A DNA stretch of 62,451 bases, taken from assembly GCA_031261425.1 (NCBI GenBank), contig JAISJR010000073.1:1-62451 (forward strand), in the 5' to 3' direction. Under the pieces are notes generated by a model that was not told the origin of the DNA, ran no database searches, and saw only the letters and a list, made by a program, of their open reading frames with translations. This DNA is from Planctomycetota bacterium. Lineage in GTDB: Bacteria > Planctomycetota > SZUA-567. The position numbers were made by a program, and so were the translations under genes. Of the stretch, positions 1 through 9,217 are shown piece after piece (position 1 is the stretch's first letter; each line of letters opens with the position of its first letter).

Positions 1-192
1 ACCGCCGTTCGCCGCCGCGCGTTCCATTTCGGCGCGGACAATATGTTTCAGATTATTCTTGCAAGCCACGCTTCGCGCCACGCCCAACGCCGCCATTAAC
101 GGCGACGACAACAACGCCAACAAAACGCTAATAATCGCTATTACCACCAACAATTCGACCAGTGTAAAAACGCGACTGCGAGCGCGACGCAT
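1..192 (-). CDS. Type II/IV prepilin-like protein, cut by window edge
   Basis: The 5' 64 codons of a pseudopilin; the rest lies beyond the window start. The N-terminus has the class III signal: a short Arg-rich leader, then [13 protein letters not shown] and a hydrophobic helix, with the Glu five residues after the cleavage point (FTLVE). Such proteins are cleaved and N-methylated by a GspO/PilD peptidase and assembled by a GspE/PilB ATPase such as the one near 19 kb. The start at 192 is set by a GGAGG about 8 bases upstream. It lies 41 bases downstream of the glycosyltransferase gene on the same strand. A degenerate copy of its first 41 bases recurs near 13.8 kb. Confidence 0.85.
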   Translation of the reverse strand, partial: MRRARSRVFTLVELLVVIAIISVLLALLSSPLMAALGVARSVACKNNLKHIVRAEMERAAANGG

Positions 193-233
193 CGCCGGTT
201 CCTCCGTTAAATTGCCCGATAAAGTCATTGCGC

Positions 234-1370
234 TTAAACAGCGCCGGCATAAACCGCCGCTGTTTTTTTGGCGCATTTTTCCCATGAAAAATTTGACAGT
301 CGCGTCCGCCCTTTGACTACCAATTCTTTTTGGAGCGATGGCGAGGTAATGACGCTTTCAATCGCCTTTCGCATTTCCTCGACATTATACGGGTCAAAAT
401 ATGCCGCCGCGTCGCCGCCGACTTCCGGCAAAGAACTGGTATTGGATAAAATCGCCGGACAACCGGCGGCGAACGCTTCAAGAATCGGAATGCCGAAGCC
501 CTCGTAAAGCGACGGGAAAATAAACGCCACGGCTTTCGCGTATAAATCGGCGAGTTCTTCCTCGGCGGCAAAACGACAAACGGTCCGGTCGGCGATTGCC
601 AATTCACTCAATAAGGCGAGTTCCGGCGAATCAAACGGTCGTCCGGTGCAAATCAGCCGCAAACCGTAACGAAGCAACAGCGGCGCCACCGCTTGCGCGA
701 AAGTGGAGAAATTTTTATAGCCGTCGCGATTGCCGGTAAAAAGCAAATAATTTTCTTTTTCTACATTCACATCAAGCGGCGCCGGTTTCATCGAAGCGCC
801 GTGATAAACAACCGTTATTTTTTCCGCCGCAATTTCAGGATATAACGCCAAAATATCATTTTTGGTGCTTGCGGAAATCGCAATAATTTTCGAAGATTTA
901 AGGGCTAAATTTTTCTTGTTAAAACCGGTCTTGTCATTTTGATTAAAATAAGCGGGAAATTTTTCGTGTATCATATCGTGAATCGTCAACACAAACGGCT
1001 TATGTAAATAGGCCAAAAAATACGGGTCATAATAAGTCGGATGAAACACGTCGAAATCGGCTTTTAACAACGCTCGCACCGACGACTTATCTCGCAAATG
1101 CGCCAAAAAATACCGCACGTAGTAAGTCGGGTGCGATACGCCAAAATCCGCTTTTAATAACGCCCGCACTAATGTCATTAAGTTGTTTCCCCCCCCCGTA
1201 TTTAGCAATAAATTATACCGTTGCGCCAATTCGTCGCGCAAATAAACATTATCCGACCGACATAAAGAAAGTCGGGCGTCGGGATTGGCTTTCAATAATT
1301 CCGCAAAATAGCGGGAAATCCCGCCGAATTTTTGTAGCGTGAATATCTGATGGTCGTAGAGGATTTTCAT
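234..1370 (-). CDS. GT4-family glycosyltransferase
   Basis: A 378-residue retaining glycosyltransferase of GT-B fold. The N-terminal half has the acceptor-side Rossmann domain with [12 protein letters not shown], and the C-terminal half has the sugar-nucleotide site [18 protein letters not shown], typical of GT4 proteins that build LPS, capsule or glycoprotein sugars in the cytosol. Two oddities: residues around 67-125 contain an imperfect direct duplication of about 30 codons (VRALLKADF...HPTYY occurs twice), and a G9 homopolymer on the coding strand (1189-1197) encodes NTGGGNN just before it. The frame is intact at the present tract length. The ATG at 1370 begins [10 protein letters not shown], a normal GT4 start. 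Substrate unknown. Confidence 0.9.
   Translation of the reverse strand: MKILYDHQIFTLQKFGGISRYFAELLKANPDARLSLCRSDNVYLRDELAQRYNLLLNTGGGNNLMTLVRALLKADFGVSHPTYYVRYFLAHLRDKSSVRALLKADFDVFHPTYYDPYFLAYLHKPFVLTIHDMIHEKFPAYFNQNDKTGFNKKNLALKSSKIIAISASTKNDILALYPEIAAEKITVVYHGASMKPAPLDVNVEKENYLLFTGNRDGYKNFSTFAQAVAPLLLRYGLRLICTGRPFDSPELALLSELAIADRTVCRFAAEEELADLYAKAVAFIFPSLYEGFGIPILEAFAAGCPAILSNTSSLPEVGGDAAAYFDPYNVEEMRKAIESVITSPSLQKELVVKGRTRLSNFSWEKCAKKTAAVYAGAV
1012..1169 (-). repeat. Tandem duplication inside glycosyltransferase gene
   Basis: Two 68-base units (1012-1079 and 1102-1169) with a 90-base period, in frame, encoding VRALLKADF-x-V-x-HPTYY twice. By eye 14 of 68 aligned bases differ, so it is an old duplication. 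Confidence 0.8.
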
Positions 1371-1686
1371 ATTTGACCTGTTTCATAATTTGCAATAAAA
1401 ATCGGTCCAAAAAGGTGTTTTGTTTCAGCCGCAATTTAGCGTTAAATAGTATCATTTTTCCGGCGTGGCTCTATCCGTAATCCGGTCTTGAACCGACAAG
1501 AAATAACGCGACTGAGCAACTGAAACATCGCTTTTTACAAAAATACGCCCGGTCAACCAAGACCGAGCGCAATTGTTTAATCAACCCACAGAGTTTATTT
1601 TTCGCCGGTAATTTCAATAGACCGGTTTGACAATCTCCGCGCTATGCGGACGTTCAAGGTGTTGACCTGACAAAGTCGTGAGCGGC
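1371..1686. other. Intergenic gap, nothing recognised
   Basis: No credible gene, RNA or strong hairpin was found. The gap separates the glycosyltransferase from the MetQ-like gene, both on the minus strand. Confidence 0.5.
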
Positions 1687-2496
1687 TTATTCCCCCGCCG
1701 CTTTATACGGGAACGCCGGCAAGGTCGAACCTTTGTAGGTTTGCAAAATAAAATCCGCGACCGGTTGCGATTGGTAAAGACGCAAGAATTTCTGATACGC
1801 CGGTCGGTCTTTATCGGCGGCGCGCGCGGCGATGACATTGACGTAGGGCGAGTCGGAACTTTCCAAATAAATCGCGTCGGCTTGCGGATTCAAGCCCGCC
1901 GCCACCGCGAAATTCGTGTTGATTGCCGCCACCGCCACATCGTCCAGCGAACGCGCCGTCTGCGCGGCGTCAACTTCGATGAGCCGCAAATTCAGCGGAT
2001 TTTCCGTCACGTTAATCGGCGTGGCGGTCAGCCCCGCGCCGGGACGCAATTTAATCACGCCCGCTTTTTGCAACAACAGCAACGCGCGCCCCTCGTTTGT
2101 CGCGTCGTTGGGCAACGCCACGCGGTCGCCTTTTTGTAGGTCGTTCAGCGACTTCAGGCGGCGCGAATAAACGCCCATCGGCGTTACGTAAGTCGTGCCG
2201 ATGGAAACCAGCGCGTCGCCGTGCGCGGCGACATAATCTTGTAAATACGGCAAATGCTGAAAGGCGTTAAGGTCGATTTCTTTTTCCGCCAGCGCCTTGT
2301 TCGGCAAAACATAATCGCCGAACGGCACGATTTTCACCGTCAACCCTTCCGCCGCCGCGAGTTCCTGCACTTTCGCCAAAATTTCCTCGTCCGCGCCCGC
2401 CGTAGTGCCGACCACAATGTTCTCGCCGGCGACCAAATTGCCGACCACCGCCACGCCCGCCAACACCGCCGCGCCCAAAAATTTTCCCCACCGCAT
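1687..2496 (-). CDS. NlpA/MetQ-family substrate-binding protein
   Basis: A 269-residue periplasmic binding protein of the NlpA family, whose known members bind D/L-methionine or related amino acids for an ABC importer (MetNI). Family marks are GTTAGADEEIL near the N-terminus, DLNAFQHLPYL, VALPNDATNEGRALLLLQ and the INTNFAVAAGLNP segment. The start at 2496 follows GAGGAGGTG. An N-terminal hydrophobic segment is present (GAAVLAGVAVVGNLVAG) but there is no lipobox cysteine, so it is probably a soluble periplasmic protein, unlike the usual lipoprotein MetQ. No metN or metI lies next to it in the window. Methionine as substrate is a family-level guess. Confidence 0.88.
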   Translation of the reverse strand: MRWGKFLGAAVLAGVAVVGNLVAGENIVVGTTAGADEEILAKVQELAAAEGLTVKIVPFGDYVLPNKALAEKEIDLNAFQHLPYLQDYVAAHGDALVSIGTTYVTPMGVYSRRLKSLNDLQKGDRVALPNDATNEGRALLLLQKAGVIKLRPGAGLTATPINVTENPLNLRLIEVDAAQTARSLDDVAVAAINTNFAVAAGLNPQADAIYLESSDSPYVNVIAARAADKDRPAYQKFLRLYQSQPVADFILQTYKGSTLPAFPYKAAGE

Positions 2497-2575
2497 AAAA
2501 CACCTCCTCTAAAAAGTTGTTGTTGCACCGTAAAAATTACCTATTACGTAATCTTACAGGAAAATTGGCGGCGGT

Positions 2576-2614
2576 GAAAGAGCAAAGTTGAGAGTTTAGA
2601 GTTGAAAGTTGAGA
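2576..2614. repeat. Heptamer array (GAGAGTT type)
   Basis: Degenerate 7-bp-period array of AGAGTTG/AGAGTTT units between the MetQ-like gene and element A1. Confidence 0.7.
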
Positions 2615-2628
2615 TAGATAAGTGGTTC

Positions 2629-2720
2629 GCTCTATTCAATTGCCACGCGCTTCAGCGCGTGGTCGGCGGCTCTCTAAAAATGGGCTTTAGCCCAAATAAT
2701 AATTTGGCTAAAGCCGGTGG
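2629..2720. repeat. Family A palindromic element, 5' part (A1)
   Basis: Begins with the family A terminal sequence GCTCTATTCAATTGCCACGC, followed by a GCGCTTCAGCGC hairpin and the inner pair GGGCTTTAGCCC / GGCTAAAGCC. The right terminal repeat is missing. Confidence 0.8.
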
Positions 2721-2816
2721 AAATAAACCGTATTTTTTACTTCAAGTTACGCTCGGCGCGTCCGATAATGAGTGCCAACTTCGTCAGTGGGAATTTTTAT
2801 TCAAGGAGGGATAAAA

Positions 2817-3659
2817 ATGCGTATGGGACAAATTACCGCCGAAAATTATCAGGCGTATTCACAGTTATTCCAAAACGGCGGCGGCAAAACGAAAGCCGCC
2901 GGAAAATCCGGCGCAGGTCTCGCGGATTTATCCGCGTTGGTCGGCGCAAGTTTGACCGGCAAGCCGCGCGGCGCCGACACGGTGAGTTTAAGTAAGAATT
3001 GGGCATCAGGCGGAGCGATACTTTCCGGCAAGGTTCCGGCGAAAGCGTTGGCGTCCACCGGCGACCCGTTCTACTATCGCAACCGTTTCAATCCCGCCGT
3101 GTTCGATAAACGAGGCGGCGGCACGACACTTGCTTATTATCAAAGTCATCCGGCGCAAACCAAAGATATGCAATTGCAAGAAATCCAAAAACCGGATTGG
3201 AGTAGCCCGTCGCTCGCGTTTGTAACGCGCAATTCCGAACCTTTGTCCGAAGAAGAGTATGTCGCCGCCATCAAAGAACTGGCGCAAAAAGATTTCAAAA
3301 CCGGAATTTGCGGCGAGTCCGAAGAGTTCAACAATCTTCGAGGGGCGTATCTCAGTCCGGTGTCGCCCGACCGTAAGGCGATTTACGCGGAGAGTATGCA
3401 AAAAACCGGCGGCTATATGAACTTGGGCGCGGCTTTTTTTGCGGACGACGGACAAATGGTTATTAGTTATTCTGCAATACAAAACCGATATGGTATAATG
3501 TTCACCCAAGAAGAAAACGCGCGTGACCAGCGCTTTTATCAGTTATACATTGACGAATGGCGCGCGCAAAAAAAACAAGCGTCATCGCCGGCGCCAAAAA
3601 ATGACGCGCAAATTGATATTCAAATTGACATTAAAGAAACCGTAAATGTAACCGCATAA
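2817..3659 (+). CDS. Hypothetical protein, 280 residues
   Basis: Not recognised. The start at 2817 is fixed by an excellent AAGGAGG eight bases upstream. The protein begins MRMGQITAENYQAY, has a Gly/Ala/Lys-rich low-complexity stretch to about residue 60, and a more ordered polar region (residues 90-260) with YYQSHPAQTKDMQLQ and NRYGIMFTQEEN. There is no signal peptide or membrane helix, so a cytosolic protein is expected. The C-terminus has a repetitive Ile/Asp stretch (IDIQIDIKE). It stands alone and is followed by a strong intrinsic terminator. Confidence 0.75.
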   Translation: MRMGQITAENYQAYSQLFQNGGGKTKAAGKSGAGLADLSALVGASLTGKPRGADTVSLSKNWASGGAILSGKVPAKALASTGDPFYYRNRFNPAVFDKRGGGTTLAYYQSHPAQTKDMQLQEIQKPDWSSPSLAFVTRNSEPLSEEEYVAAIKELAQKDFKTGICGESEEFNNLRGAYLSPVSPDRKAIYAESMQKTGGYMNLGAAFFADDGQMVISYSAIQNRYGIMFTQEENARDQRFYQLYIDEWRAQKKQASSPAPKNDAQIDIQIDIKETVNVTA

Positions 3660-3690
3660 CCACATTTTATACCTTTTAATCGAATATAAA

Positions 3691-3722
3691 AAACGCCGCG
3701 CCAATCTGCGCGGCGTTTTTCT
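3691..3722 (+). terminator. Rho-independent terminator
   Basis: A ten-pair stem AACGCCGCGC / GCGCGGCGTT with a six-base loop (3702-3707) runs into a T tract. It ends the transcript of the hypothetical gene at 2817. Confidence 0.9.
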
Positions 3723-3765
3723 TTGATACAGCGGAATAAATTAGCAAAATCGTGTAACACGAGTT

Positions 3766-3836
3766 CAGCGTTGAAAGCCGGTAGTTTTTAGTTGCTCAAC
3801 TCTGAACTCTTAACTCCGAACTCTCAACTCTATTTG
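3766..3836. repeat. Heptamer array (CAACTCT type)
   Basis: Units such as CAACTCT, GAACTCT and TAACTCC in 7-bp register; it ends exactly at the stop codon of the histidine kinase on the minus strand. Confidence 0.75.
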
Positions 3837-5770
3837 AGGAACTGCCTTAGCGCGCCGACGATTTGGTCGTAATCGAGGGGTTTGGGGAGGTGTCCGTTCA
3901 TACCGGCTTCGCGGCATTTGATAATGTCTTCCATAAAAACGTTCGCCGTCATCGCGACAATCGGGACGGTTTTCGCGTTCGCCACGCCGCTGGCGCGGAT
4001 GCGGCGCGTGGCTTCCAGCCCGTCCATTTTCGGCATCTGCATATCCATAAAAACAAATTCGTATTTGCCCGCGCCCGCCAGAAATTTCGCCACCGCCACT
4101 TCGCCGTTTTCGGCAAAATCCAGCGCGCTGTGCGTCTCTTCCAACAAACCGGCGACGACCTCGCGGTTGATTTCGTTGTCCTCCACGACCAAAATCCGCC
4201 GACCGGCGAATTGGTTGTCGAGCGCGGCGGACGACTTCGCGGACGGTTGCAGGCAGTTGATAATGTCGTCGGGCAACAGCGGCAACGACAGGAGATTGTC
4301 CTCGCTCACGCCCGCCGCCGACAATTCCCGCCCCGCCGCTTCCCATTGGTCAATCGGCGCGACCGCCGCAATCGTCATTTTATCGCCGCCCGCTTGCCGC
4401 AATTGCCGCGCGATGCCGTCGCCGCCGCGATAAAAAAACACCGCCAAATTAAAATCGGCGCCGTCGCGGCATTGCGCGAGGGCTTCCGGCAAGTCGTAGC
4501 CGCGACAACGCGCGCCGTAGCCGCGGCAGATGCGCTCGTAGTATTCGCGCGACACGGCGGAGCCGCCGGCGAACAGGATGGACGTTTTTTTCCATTCGTC
4601 GGACGCGAAGACGTTTTCCTTGCCGGCGCGGCGCAATTTCAACGTTACGTGAAACGTCGCGCCTTCGCCGAGCGCCGACTCCAACCAGATTTTGCCGCCC
4701 ATCAATTCGACGATGCTTTTGCAAATCGTCAGTCCCAAGCCGATGCCGCCGAAGCGCCGTGAGGCGCGCATTTCCGCCTGCTCGAACGGCTGGAAAATTT
4801 GTTCCTGCTGTTCGGGGCTGATGCCGATGCCGCTGTCGATGACGCGAATACCGATGCCGCAAACGCCGCTTTCTCTGGCTTCGCCGAGAAAACGCGCCCG
4901 CAGGCGCACCGCGCCGCGCTCCGGCGTGAATTTCACCGCGTTCGCCAGCAAATTGGTGACGACTTGTATCAGTCGCCGGTCGTCGCCCACCACGCGGCGC
5001 GGCAAGCGCGGGTCGATGTCTAAAATAAAGGTCTGCCCTTTTTTCTCGGCTTGCGCCGCGACAATGTTCGCCACCCGCCGCCAGAAATCGCCGAAATCAA
5101 ATTCCGCCGGCTCCAAGTTCAACTGCCGTTCGGAGATTTTCGTAACGTCCAAAATATCGTTGACGACGCCGAGCAGGTGCGTCGTCGCGCCGTTGATTTT
5201 ATCGAGACAAACATCGCGGTGGGCGGGGTTGTTCGACCGCCGCGCGATGGCGACCATTCCCATCACCGCGTTGAGCGGCGTGCGGATTTCGTGGGACATA
5301 TTGGCGAGGAAGTCGCTTTTGGCGCGACCGGCGAGTTCGGCTTTTTCTTTGGCGCGCGTCAAGCCGGTGATGTCGCGCAACGACAGCACCGCGCCCTGAT
5401 AACCCTCCACGCCGAAGACGGGCGTGAAACTTAATTCATAAACCGCCGCGCAGTCGGGGCGCTCGACTTTGACGGCGGTCGCCAAAGTTTTTTTCTCTGC
5501 CTGCGCCCGCCGAATCAAGCCGTCCGCCGTTTGCAACCAAACGCTTTCGCCGCTGAACGCGGTAAGCGCGTCGTAGTAATTTTTGCCGGAAACGCCGGCG
5601 TCCGCCTTGAACTCGCGCAGAAAAGCGTCGGTGCAGTAGGCGACGCGGTTGTGCGCGTCCAACAAAACGACGAGGTCTTTGCTGTTGGTCAGCAACATCC
5701 GCATAAACACGTTGCGGCGCCACGTTTCTTCCACCGCCGTCGAGGCGGCATCGTCGGGAATTGCAGACAT
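3830..5770 (-). CDS. Hybrid sensor histidine kinase (PAS-HisKA-HATPase-REC)
   Basis: A 646-residue soluble two-component sensor. Order: PAS-like domain (about 20-140), HisKA with phospho-accepting His160 in [12 protein letters not shown], HATPase_c with N-box Asn277 ([10 protein letters not shown]), G1 (DSGIGIS) and G2 (GIGLGL), a degenerate receiver-like segment (about 395-505), and a true receiver with Asp576 in [12 protein letters not shown]. No membrane helices, so it senses a cytosolic signal. An upstream extension of 33 codons is possible, but it reads through the repeat array, so MSAIPDD at 5770 is taken as the start. No response regulator or output gene is adjacent; signal and target are unknown. 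Confidence 0.92.
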   Translation of the reverse strand: MSAIPDDAASTAVEETWRRNVFMRMLLTNSKDLVVLLDAHNRVAYCTDAFLREFKADAGVSGKNYYDALTAFSGESVWLQTADGLIRRAQAEKKTLATAVKVERPDCAAVYELSFTPVFGVEGYQGAVLSLRDITGLTRAKEKAELAGRAKSDFLANMSHEIRTPLNAVMGMVAIARRSNNPAHRDVCLDKINGATTHLLGVVNDILDVTKISERQLNLEPAEFDFGDFWRRVANIVAAQAEKKGQTFILDIDPRLPRRVVGDDRRLIQVVTNLLANAVKFTPERGAVRLRARFLGEARESGVCGIGIRVIDSGIGISPEQQEQIFQPFEQAEMRASRRFGGIGLGLTICKSIVELMGGKIWLESALGEGATFHVTLKLRRAGKENVFASDEWKKTSILFAGGSAVSREYYERICRGYGARCRGYDLPEALAQCRDGADFNLAVFFYRGGDGIARQLRQAGGDKMTIAAVAPIDQWEAAGRELSAAGVSEDNLLSLPLLPDDIINCLQPSAKSSAALDNQFAGRRILVVEDNEINREVVAGLLEETHSALDFAENGEVAVAKFLAGAGKYEFVFMDMQMPKMDGLEATRRIRASGVANAKTVPIVAMTANVFMEDIIKCREAGMNGHLPKPLDYDQIVGALRQFLK

Positions 5771-5799
5771 AGGCGTTCTTTTGAGGAAAGGGAAAGAGC

Positions 5800-5906
5800 A
5801 ATTCACAATTAAAAATTGTGGAGTTTGACGGTAAAAATCGCTTCGCGCAATTTTTGCTAACGACTCCACAATTGTGAATTGTTAATTGTGAATTGTTAAT
5901 TGAAAG
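5800..5906. repeat. Opposed AATTGTG/AATTRAC arrays with hairpin core
   Basis: ATTCACAATTAAAAATTG on the left and ATTGTGAATTGTTAATTG on the right bracket a core that starts GTGGAGTTT and ends ACTCCAC and contains CGCTTCGCGC. It lies directly upstream of the histidine kinase. Confidence 0.75.
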
Positions 5907-5995
5907 GGATTGTAGCGGAAGAAACGGATTTTCAAACGCGGCGGACGCGCCCGATTTGACAAATCGGCGCGAAAACGAAAATAGGCGGCGTTATT

Positions 5996-6160
5996 AAATT
6001 CCCCTCTACGGAGGGGTGGCAATCGGCGGCTCTTTCGCCGATTGACGGGGTGGTTGCCGAAACAGGGACAACGCGAAATACCACCCCGTCATCGCGACAT
6101 AAGAACCGTCGCGATGCCGGCGGATAGTCCGCCCCAGCCCCTCCGTAGAGGGGAATTAAG
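5996..6160. repeat. Family C outer palindrome (C1)
   Basis: Ends are inverted: CCCCTCTACGGAGGGG at the left and CCCCTCCGTAGAGGGG at the right, with inner inverted parts GACGGGGTGGT / ACCACCCCGTC. It contains no gene and ends 25 bases before the FmdB-like gene. Confidence 0.85.
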
Positions 6161-6185
6161 CGGAGTTCATTCAAAAGGGAAAATT

Positions 6186-6521
6186 ATGCCAACTTACGAT
6201 TACGAATGTGATGCGTGCGGCGAAAAATTTGAGATGTTTCAAGCCATCACCGCCGCGCCGGTGAAAAAATGTCCGCATTGCGGCAAGCCGCAAGCCCGCC
6301 GTCTCATCGGCGCGGGCGCGGGCATAATTTTCAAAGGCGGCGGTTTTTACGAAACCGACTACAAACGCGCCGGCGGCAAAAAAGCCGACGCGCCCGCCGC
6401 CGACGCGCCCGCGACGGATAAAGCCAAGCCGGAAAAAACCGAGAAAAAAGAAACCGCCGCGCCCGCGAAAGCCGCGCCGGAGAAAGCCGCCGCGCCCGCG
6501 AAAGAAAAAGTTAAAAGTTGA
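6186..6521 (+). CDS. FmdB-family zinc-ribbon protein
   Basis: A 111-residue protein starting MPTYDYECDACGEKFE, the hallmark of FmdB/CxxC_CXXC_SSSS proteins. Two CxxC pairs (CDAC near residue 8, CPHC near residue 32) form the expected zinc ribbon. The second half (from about 60) is a low-complexity Lys/Ala/Pro/Glu tail. FmdB was named as a regulator of formamidase genes, but the family role is general and mostly unknown. The start at 6186 matches the family; the reading frame stays open further upstream but only through repeat C1. The last residues (KVKS) are encoded by the start of a heptamer array. Confidence 0.9.
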   Translation: MPTYDYECDACGEKFEMFQAITAAPVKKCPHCGKPQARRLIGAGAGIIFKGGGFYETDYKRAGGKKADAPAADAPATDKAKPEKTEKKETAAPAKAAPEKAAAPAKEKVKS

Positions 6522-6540
6522 AAGTTGAGAGTTGAGAATG
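6513..6540. repeat. Heptamer array (AGAGTTG type)
   Basis: Short GTTGAAA/GTTGAGA array that overlaps the stop codon of the FmdB-like gene and leads into a GCGCTTCGCGC core remnant. Confidence 0.65.
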
Positions 6541-6584
6541 GAGAAAGGTTGCGCTTCGCGCATTATTTAGTTTTGTTTCATAAT

Positions 6585-6864
6585 CTCCGCCAGTCGTCCC
6601 GTAGGGACGAGCCGTTGGTAGCCCAGGGTAAGCGACACGTTCTATCGTCGCGCAACCCTGGGTAGAGGTTATTTTTGATAATCAATCCGACAGTCCCGCG
6701 GCGCTTTTTGCCGCGCTAAATCGGCGCTTCGCGCCGAAATGCCGCCTAACGGCGGGACTGTCGGATGGTCGCTTCGCGACCTTTTACCCAGGGTGGCGCG
6801 ACGGTAGAGCGTGTCGCTTACCCTGGGCTACCGATAGGTCGCCCCGATGGGGCGAGTAGTGGAG
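6585..6864. repeat. Family B palindromic element (B1)
   Basis: Inverted ends (CTCCGCCAGTCG... and ...AGTAGTGGAG), outer arms TAGCCCAGGGTAAGCGACAC / GTGTCGCTTACCCTGGGCTA, and an inner GTCCCGC...GCGGGAC hairpin around TCGGCGCTTCGCGCCGA. No open reading frame of its own. Confidence 0.85.
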
Positions 6865-6881
6865 GTCATTAAAAATACTTA

Positions 6882-6908
6882 CTGCTCAACTCTCAACTCT
6901 CAACTCTG
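6882..6908. repeat. Heptamer array (CAACTCT type)
   Basis: Three to four CAACTCT-type units just upstream of the protease ribosome-binding site. Confidence 0.65.
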
Positions 6909-6925
6909 AATAGTAAAGGACTCCG

Positions 6926-9148
6926 ATGAAGCCCGCGATTCTTTTGACGTTGCTGTTGGCGGCGGCGCCGCTTTTCGCCGCCGATTACGCCGCGCCGGCG
7001 CAGAAAATTCTTTCGACCATTGCCGCCGACGAGCCGGTTTGGGATTACATCGACCAAATCGCGAAAATCGCGCCCGCCGACGGCGGCGACGATTTCGCCG
7101 AGCAACTCGGCAAACTTGCCGCCGCCGCCCAACCGACCGAAAAAATCGTCATCGGCGGCGCGCTCCTCGCCGTCGGCGAGCAAAAAGACGGCACGCTCGT
7201 TTTGCAACAAGTCATCGAAAATCAAGCGGTCGAATTGTTGCTCCGCCTCGACGCCGCGACCTTGCTCGGCGCCAGCGGCGGCGAATACGCCGCCAACCGC
7301 CTGCGTTTTATGCTGAACGACGAAGCCGTGCCGCCGCTGTTGCAAGTGGAATTGGCGAAAAGTTTGTGGCAATTGACGTTCGACCCGGCGGCGAAAGCGC
7401 GGCTGAAAAAAATCGCCTTCGGCGAGAGCAAAAAATCCCGCGCCGCGATTGACGCGACGCTGGCGCTCGGACAAATCGGACAATACGAATCCGACAAGCC
7501 GGACGACGCGTTGCGCGCGGCGTTGCGCGACCTGTCCGCGTTCCCCGGTAGCGTCGGGGCGCAGGCGAAACTGCTGATTTTCGCCGACGAAAAAAATCAA
7601 CAGACGGTCAAAAGTTCGTCGTTCGCGACGAATCTGTTGACGGAAATCGTCGATAAAATTCACACCCGCTACGCTTTCGACGAAAACAACGAGGAAGAAG
7701 CCGACCGCGCGAAAACGGACAAACTCGCGGCGCGCGCCTCCCGCGCCTTGGTGCAGTCGCTCGACGATTTCAGCGATTATTTGGACGAGGAGGACTATCA
7801 GGAAATGCTGAACAGTATGCACGGCGACTACGGCGGCATCGGCGCGTATGTCGGAATGCGGAGCGGAATGTTCGTGATTTTGACGCCGATGTTCGGCAAA
7901 CCGGCGCAAAAAGCCGGACTGCAAGCGATGGACGTCATCACCAAAATCGACGGCGAGGACATCGGCAGAAAGAGTTTGGAACAGACGGTCAAACTGCTGA
8001 AAGGCGAGCCGGACACGACCGTGAAATTAACCGTCATTCGCAAAGGTTTCACCGAGCCGCACGACTTCACCGTGCGCCGCGAAGTCATCACCCTGCCGAT
8101 GATGTTCAAAGAGGAACTGCCCGGCAACATCGGCTACATTCGTTTGACCGGTTTTCAGGAAGACCCGGCGCGGCGGATTTCGACCGCCAGCGAATTGAAA
8201 CGCGCGCTCGGCGAATTGAAAAAGAACGGAATGAAAGGGCTGATTTTGGACTTGCGCAACAACCCCGGCGGCTTGTTGACCGAAGCCGTCGCGGTGTGCG
8301 AAAATTTTCTGCAACGAAGCGATTTGGTCGTGTATAGCAAAGGGACGTTTCAGCCGCGCCGCAATTACATTTCCAAAGTGATTGGTCAGCCGACTTACGC
8401 CGGACCGCTCGTCGTCTTGGTCAACGGCGGCTCGGCGTCGGCGAGCGAAATTGTTGCCGGCGCGTTGCGCGACCACAAACGCGCCACGCTCGTCGGCGCG
8501 AAAACGTTCGGCAAAGGGTCGGTGCAAATGCTCCTGCCGGTCGAGACCACGCGCGGCGCGTCACGGTTGAAACTGACGATTGCGAAATACTATCTGCCCT
8601 CCGGCGAATGTATTCACGGACGCGACAAAGGCATCAAGCCGCACGTCGAAGTCGAGGAAGAAAAATTGACCGACGCGGCGCGGGAGTTGCGCATTAAGGA
8701 ATTGGAAAACCGCGACGTTACGCTGTGGCTTGAAGAAAATTTTGACCGGCGGCGCGAGGAATTTATGGCGTTGCTCGTCGCCGGCGACGAGCGCGACCCG
8801 GAAAAATACCCCGGCTTCGACGACCTGTATAAACTCCTGACGGAGAAATATCCCGACCTCGTCGGCGCCTGCGGCGGGGCGCTCGACAAGCAAACGGTGC
8901 GCGAGGAATTGCGGTCAACGCTGTTCGCGTTTTTGCGCGAAAATCGCGGCATCGAAGATTATCCGGTTGACCTCGAAAGTAGCGAAGTGTTGGGGCGGGG
9001 CATCGCGGTGTTGGGCGAAAAAATCGGCGGACTGCCGGACTTGCCGCTGTATAACGAATTCACGAAAAAATGGCGCGCCGCCGAAGCGAAAAAACGGGCG
9101 GACGAGGCGCTGAAAAAGGCGGCGGAAGAAAAAACAATTAACAATTGA
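6926..9148 (+). CDS. S41-family C-terminal processing protease
   Basis: A 740-residue secreted Ser/Lys protease of the CtpA/Prc family, which trims C-termini of envelope proteins in the periplasm. A signal peptide (residues 1-19, ending LFA-AD) is followed by a helical, repeat-like region to about 230, a PDZ domain (about 290-375) and the S41 domain. Catalytic residues by motif spacing are Ser505 (in GGSASASE), Lys530 (TFGKGSVQ) and Gln534. About 150 residues follow the catalytic core and end in a Lys/Ala-rich tail. The start has AAGGA upstream. The final residues TINN come from an AATTAAC array that overlaps the stop codon. The long N-terminal domain is unusual for a small CtpA. Confidence 0.93.
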   Translation: MKPAILLTLLLAAAPLFAADYAAPAQKILSTIAADEPVWDYIDQIAKIAPADGGDDFAEQLGKLAAAAQPTEKIVIGGALLAVGEQKDGTLVLQQVIENQAVELLLRLDAATLLGASGGEYAANRLRFMLNDEAVPPLLQVELAKSLWQLTFDPAAKARLKKIAFGESKKSRAAIDATLALGQIGQYESDKPDDALRAALRDLSAFPGSVGAQAKLLIFADEKNQQTVKSSSFATNLLTEIVDKIHTRYAFDENNEEEADRAKTDKLAARASRALVQSLDDFSDYLDEEDYQEMLNSMHGDYGGIGAYVGMRSGMFVILTPMFGKPAQKAGLQAMDVITKIDGEDIGRKSLEQTVKLLKGEPDTTVKLTVIRKGFTEPHDFTVRREVITLPMMFKEELPGNIGYIRLTGFQEDPARRISTASELKRALGELKKNGMKGLILDLRNNPGGLLTEAVAVCENFLQRSDLVVYSKGTFQPRRNYISKVIGQPTYAGPLVVLVNGGSASASEIVAGALRDHKRATLVGAKTFGKGSVQMLLPVETTRGASRLKLTIAKYYLPSGECIHGRDKGIKPHVEVEEEKLTDAARELRIKELENRDVTLWLEENFDRRREEFMALLVAGDERDPEKYPGFDDLYKLLTEKYPDLVGACGGALDKQTVREELRSTLFAFLRENRGIEDYPVDLESSEVLGRGIAVLGEKIGGLPDLPLYNEFTKKWRAAEAKKRADEALKKAAEEKTINN

Positions 9149-9196
9149 CAATTGTCTCATTTCTCAACTTCTTTTAATGGTGAATGGTTAATTGCG
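9134..9196. repeat. AATTRAC-type array
   Basis: AACAATTAACAATTGACAAT at the protease stop codon, then a degenerate arm ending GGTTAATTG just before the tyrS ribosome-binding site. Confidence 0.65.
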
Positions 9197-9217
9197 GTTC
9201 AACGGGGAGATAAAATT

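Noticed and set aside
2497-2600. SAM or other riboswitch before the MetQ-like gene
   Set aside because: The 5' region is short, A/T-rich and then becomes a heptamer array; no conserved riboswitch core could be seen.
5771-5869. N-terminal extension of the first histidine kinase
   Set aside because: The 33 extra codons are read through an AATTGTG repeat core and have no matching ribosome-binding site.
6585-6864. Structured non-coding RNA gene
   Set aside because: Strong hairpins exist, but two further copies (47.8, 61.2 kb) with similar plan and no shared flanking gene indicate a dispersed DNA repeat (family B).
6893-7924. Long minus-strand open frame opposite the S41 protease
   Set aside because: Arg/Val/Phe-rich shadow of a G/C-rich gene; no start context or domain. 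The plus-strand protease is certain.
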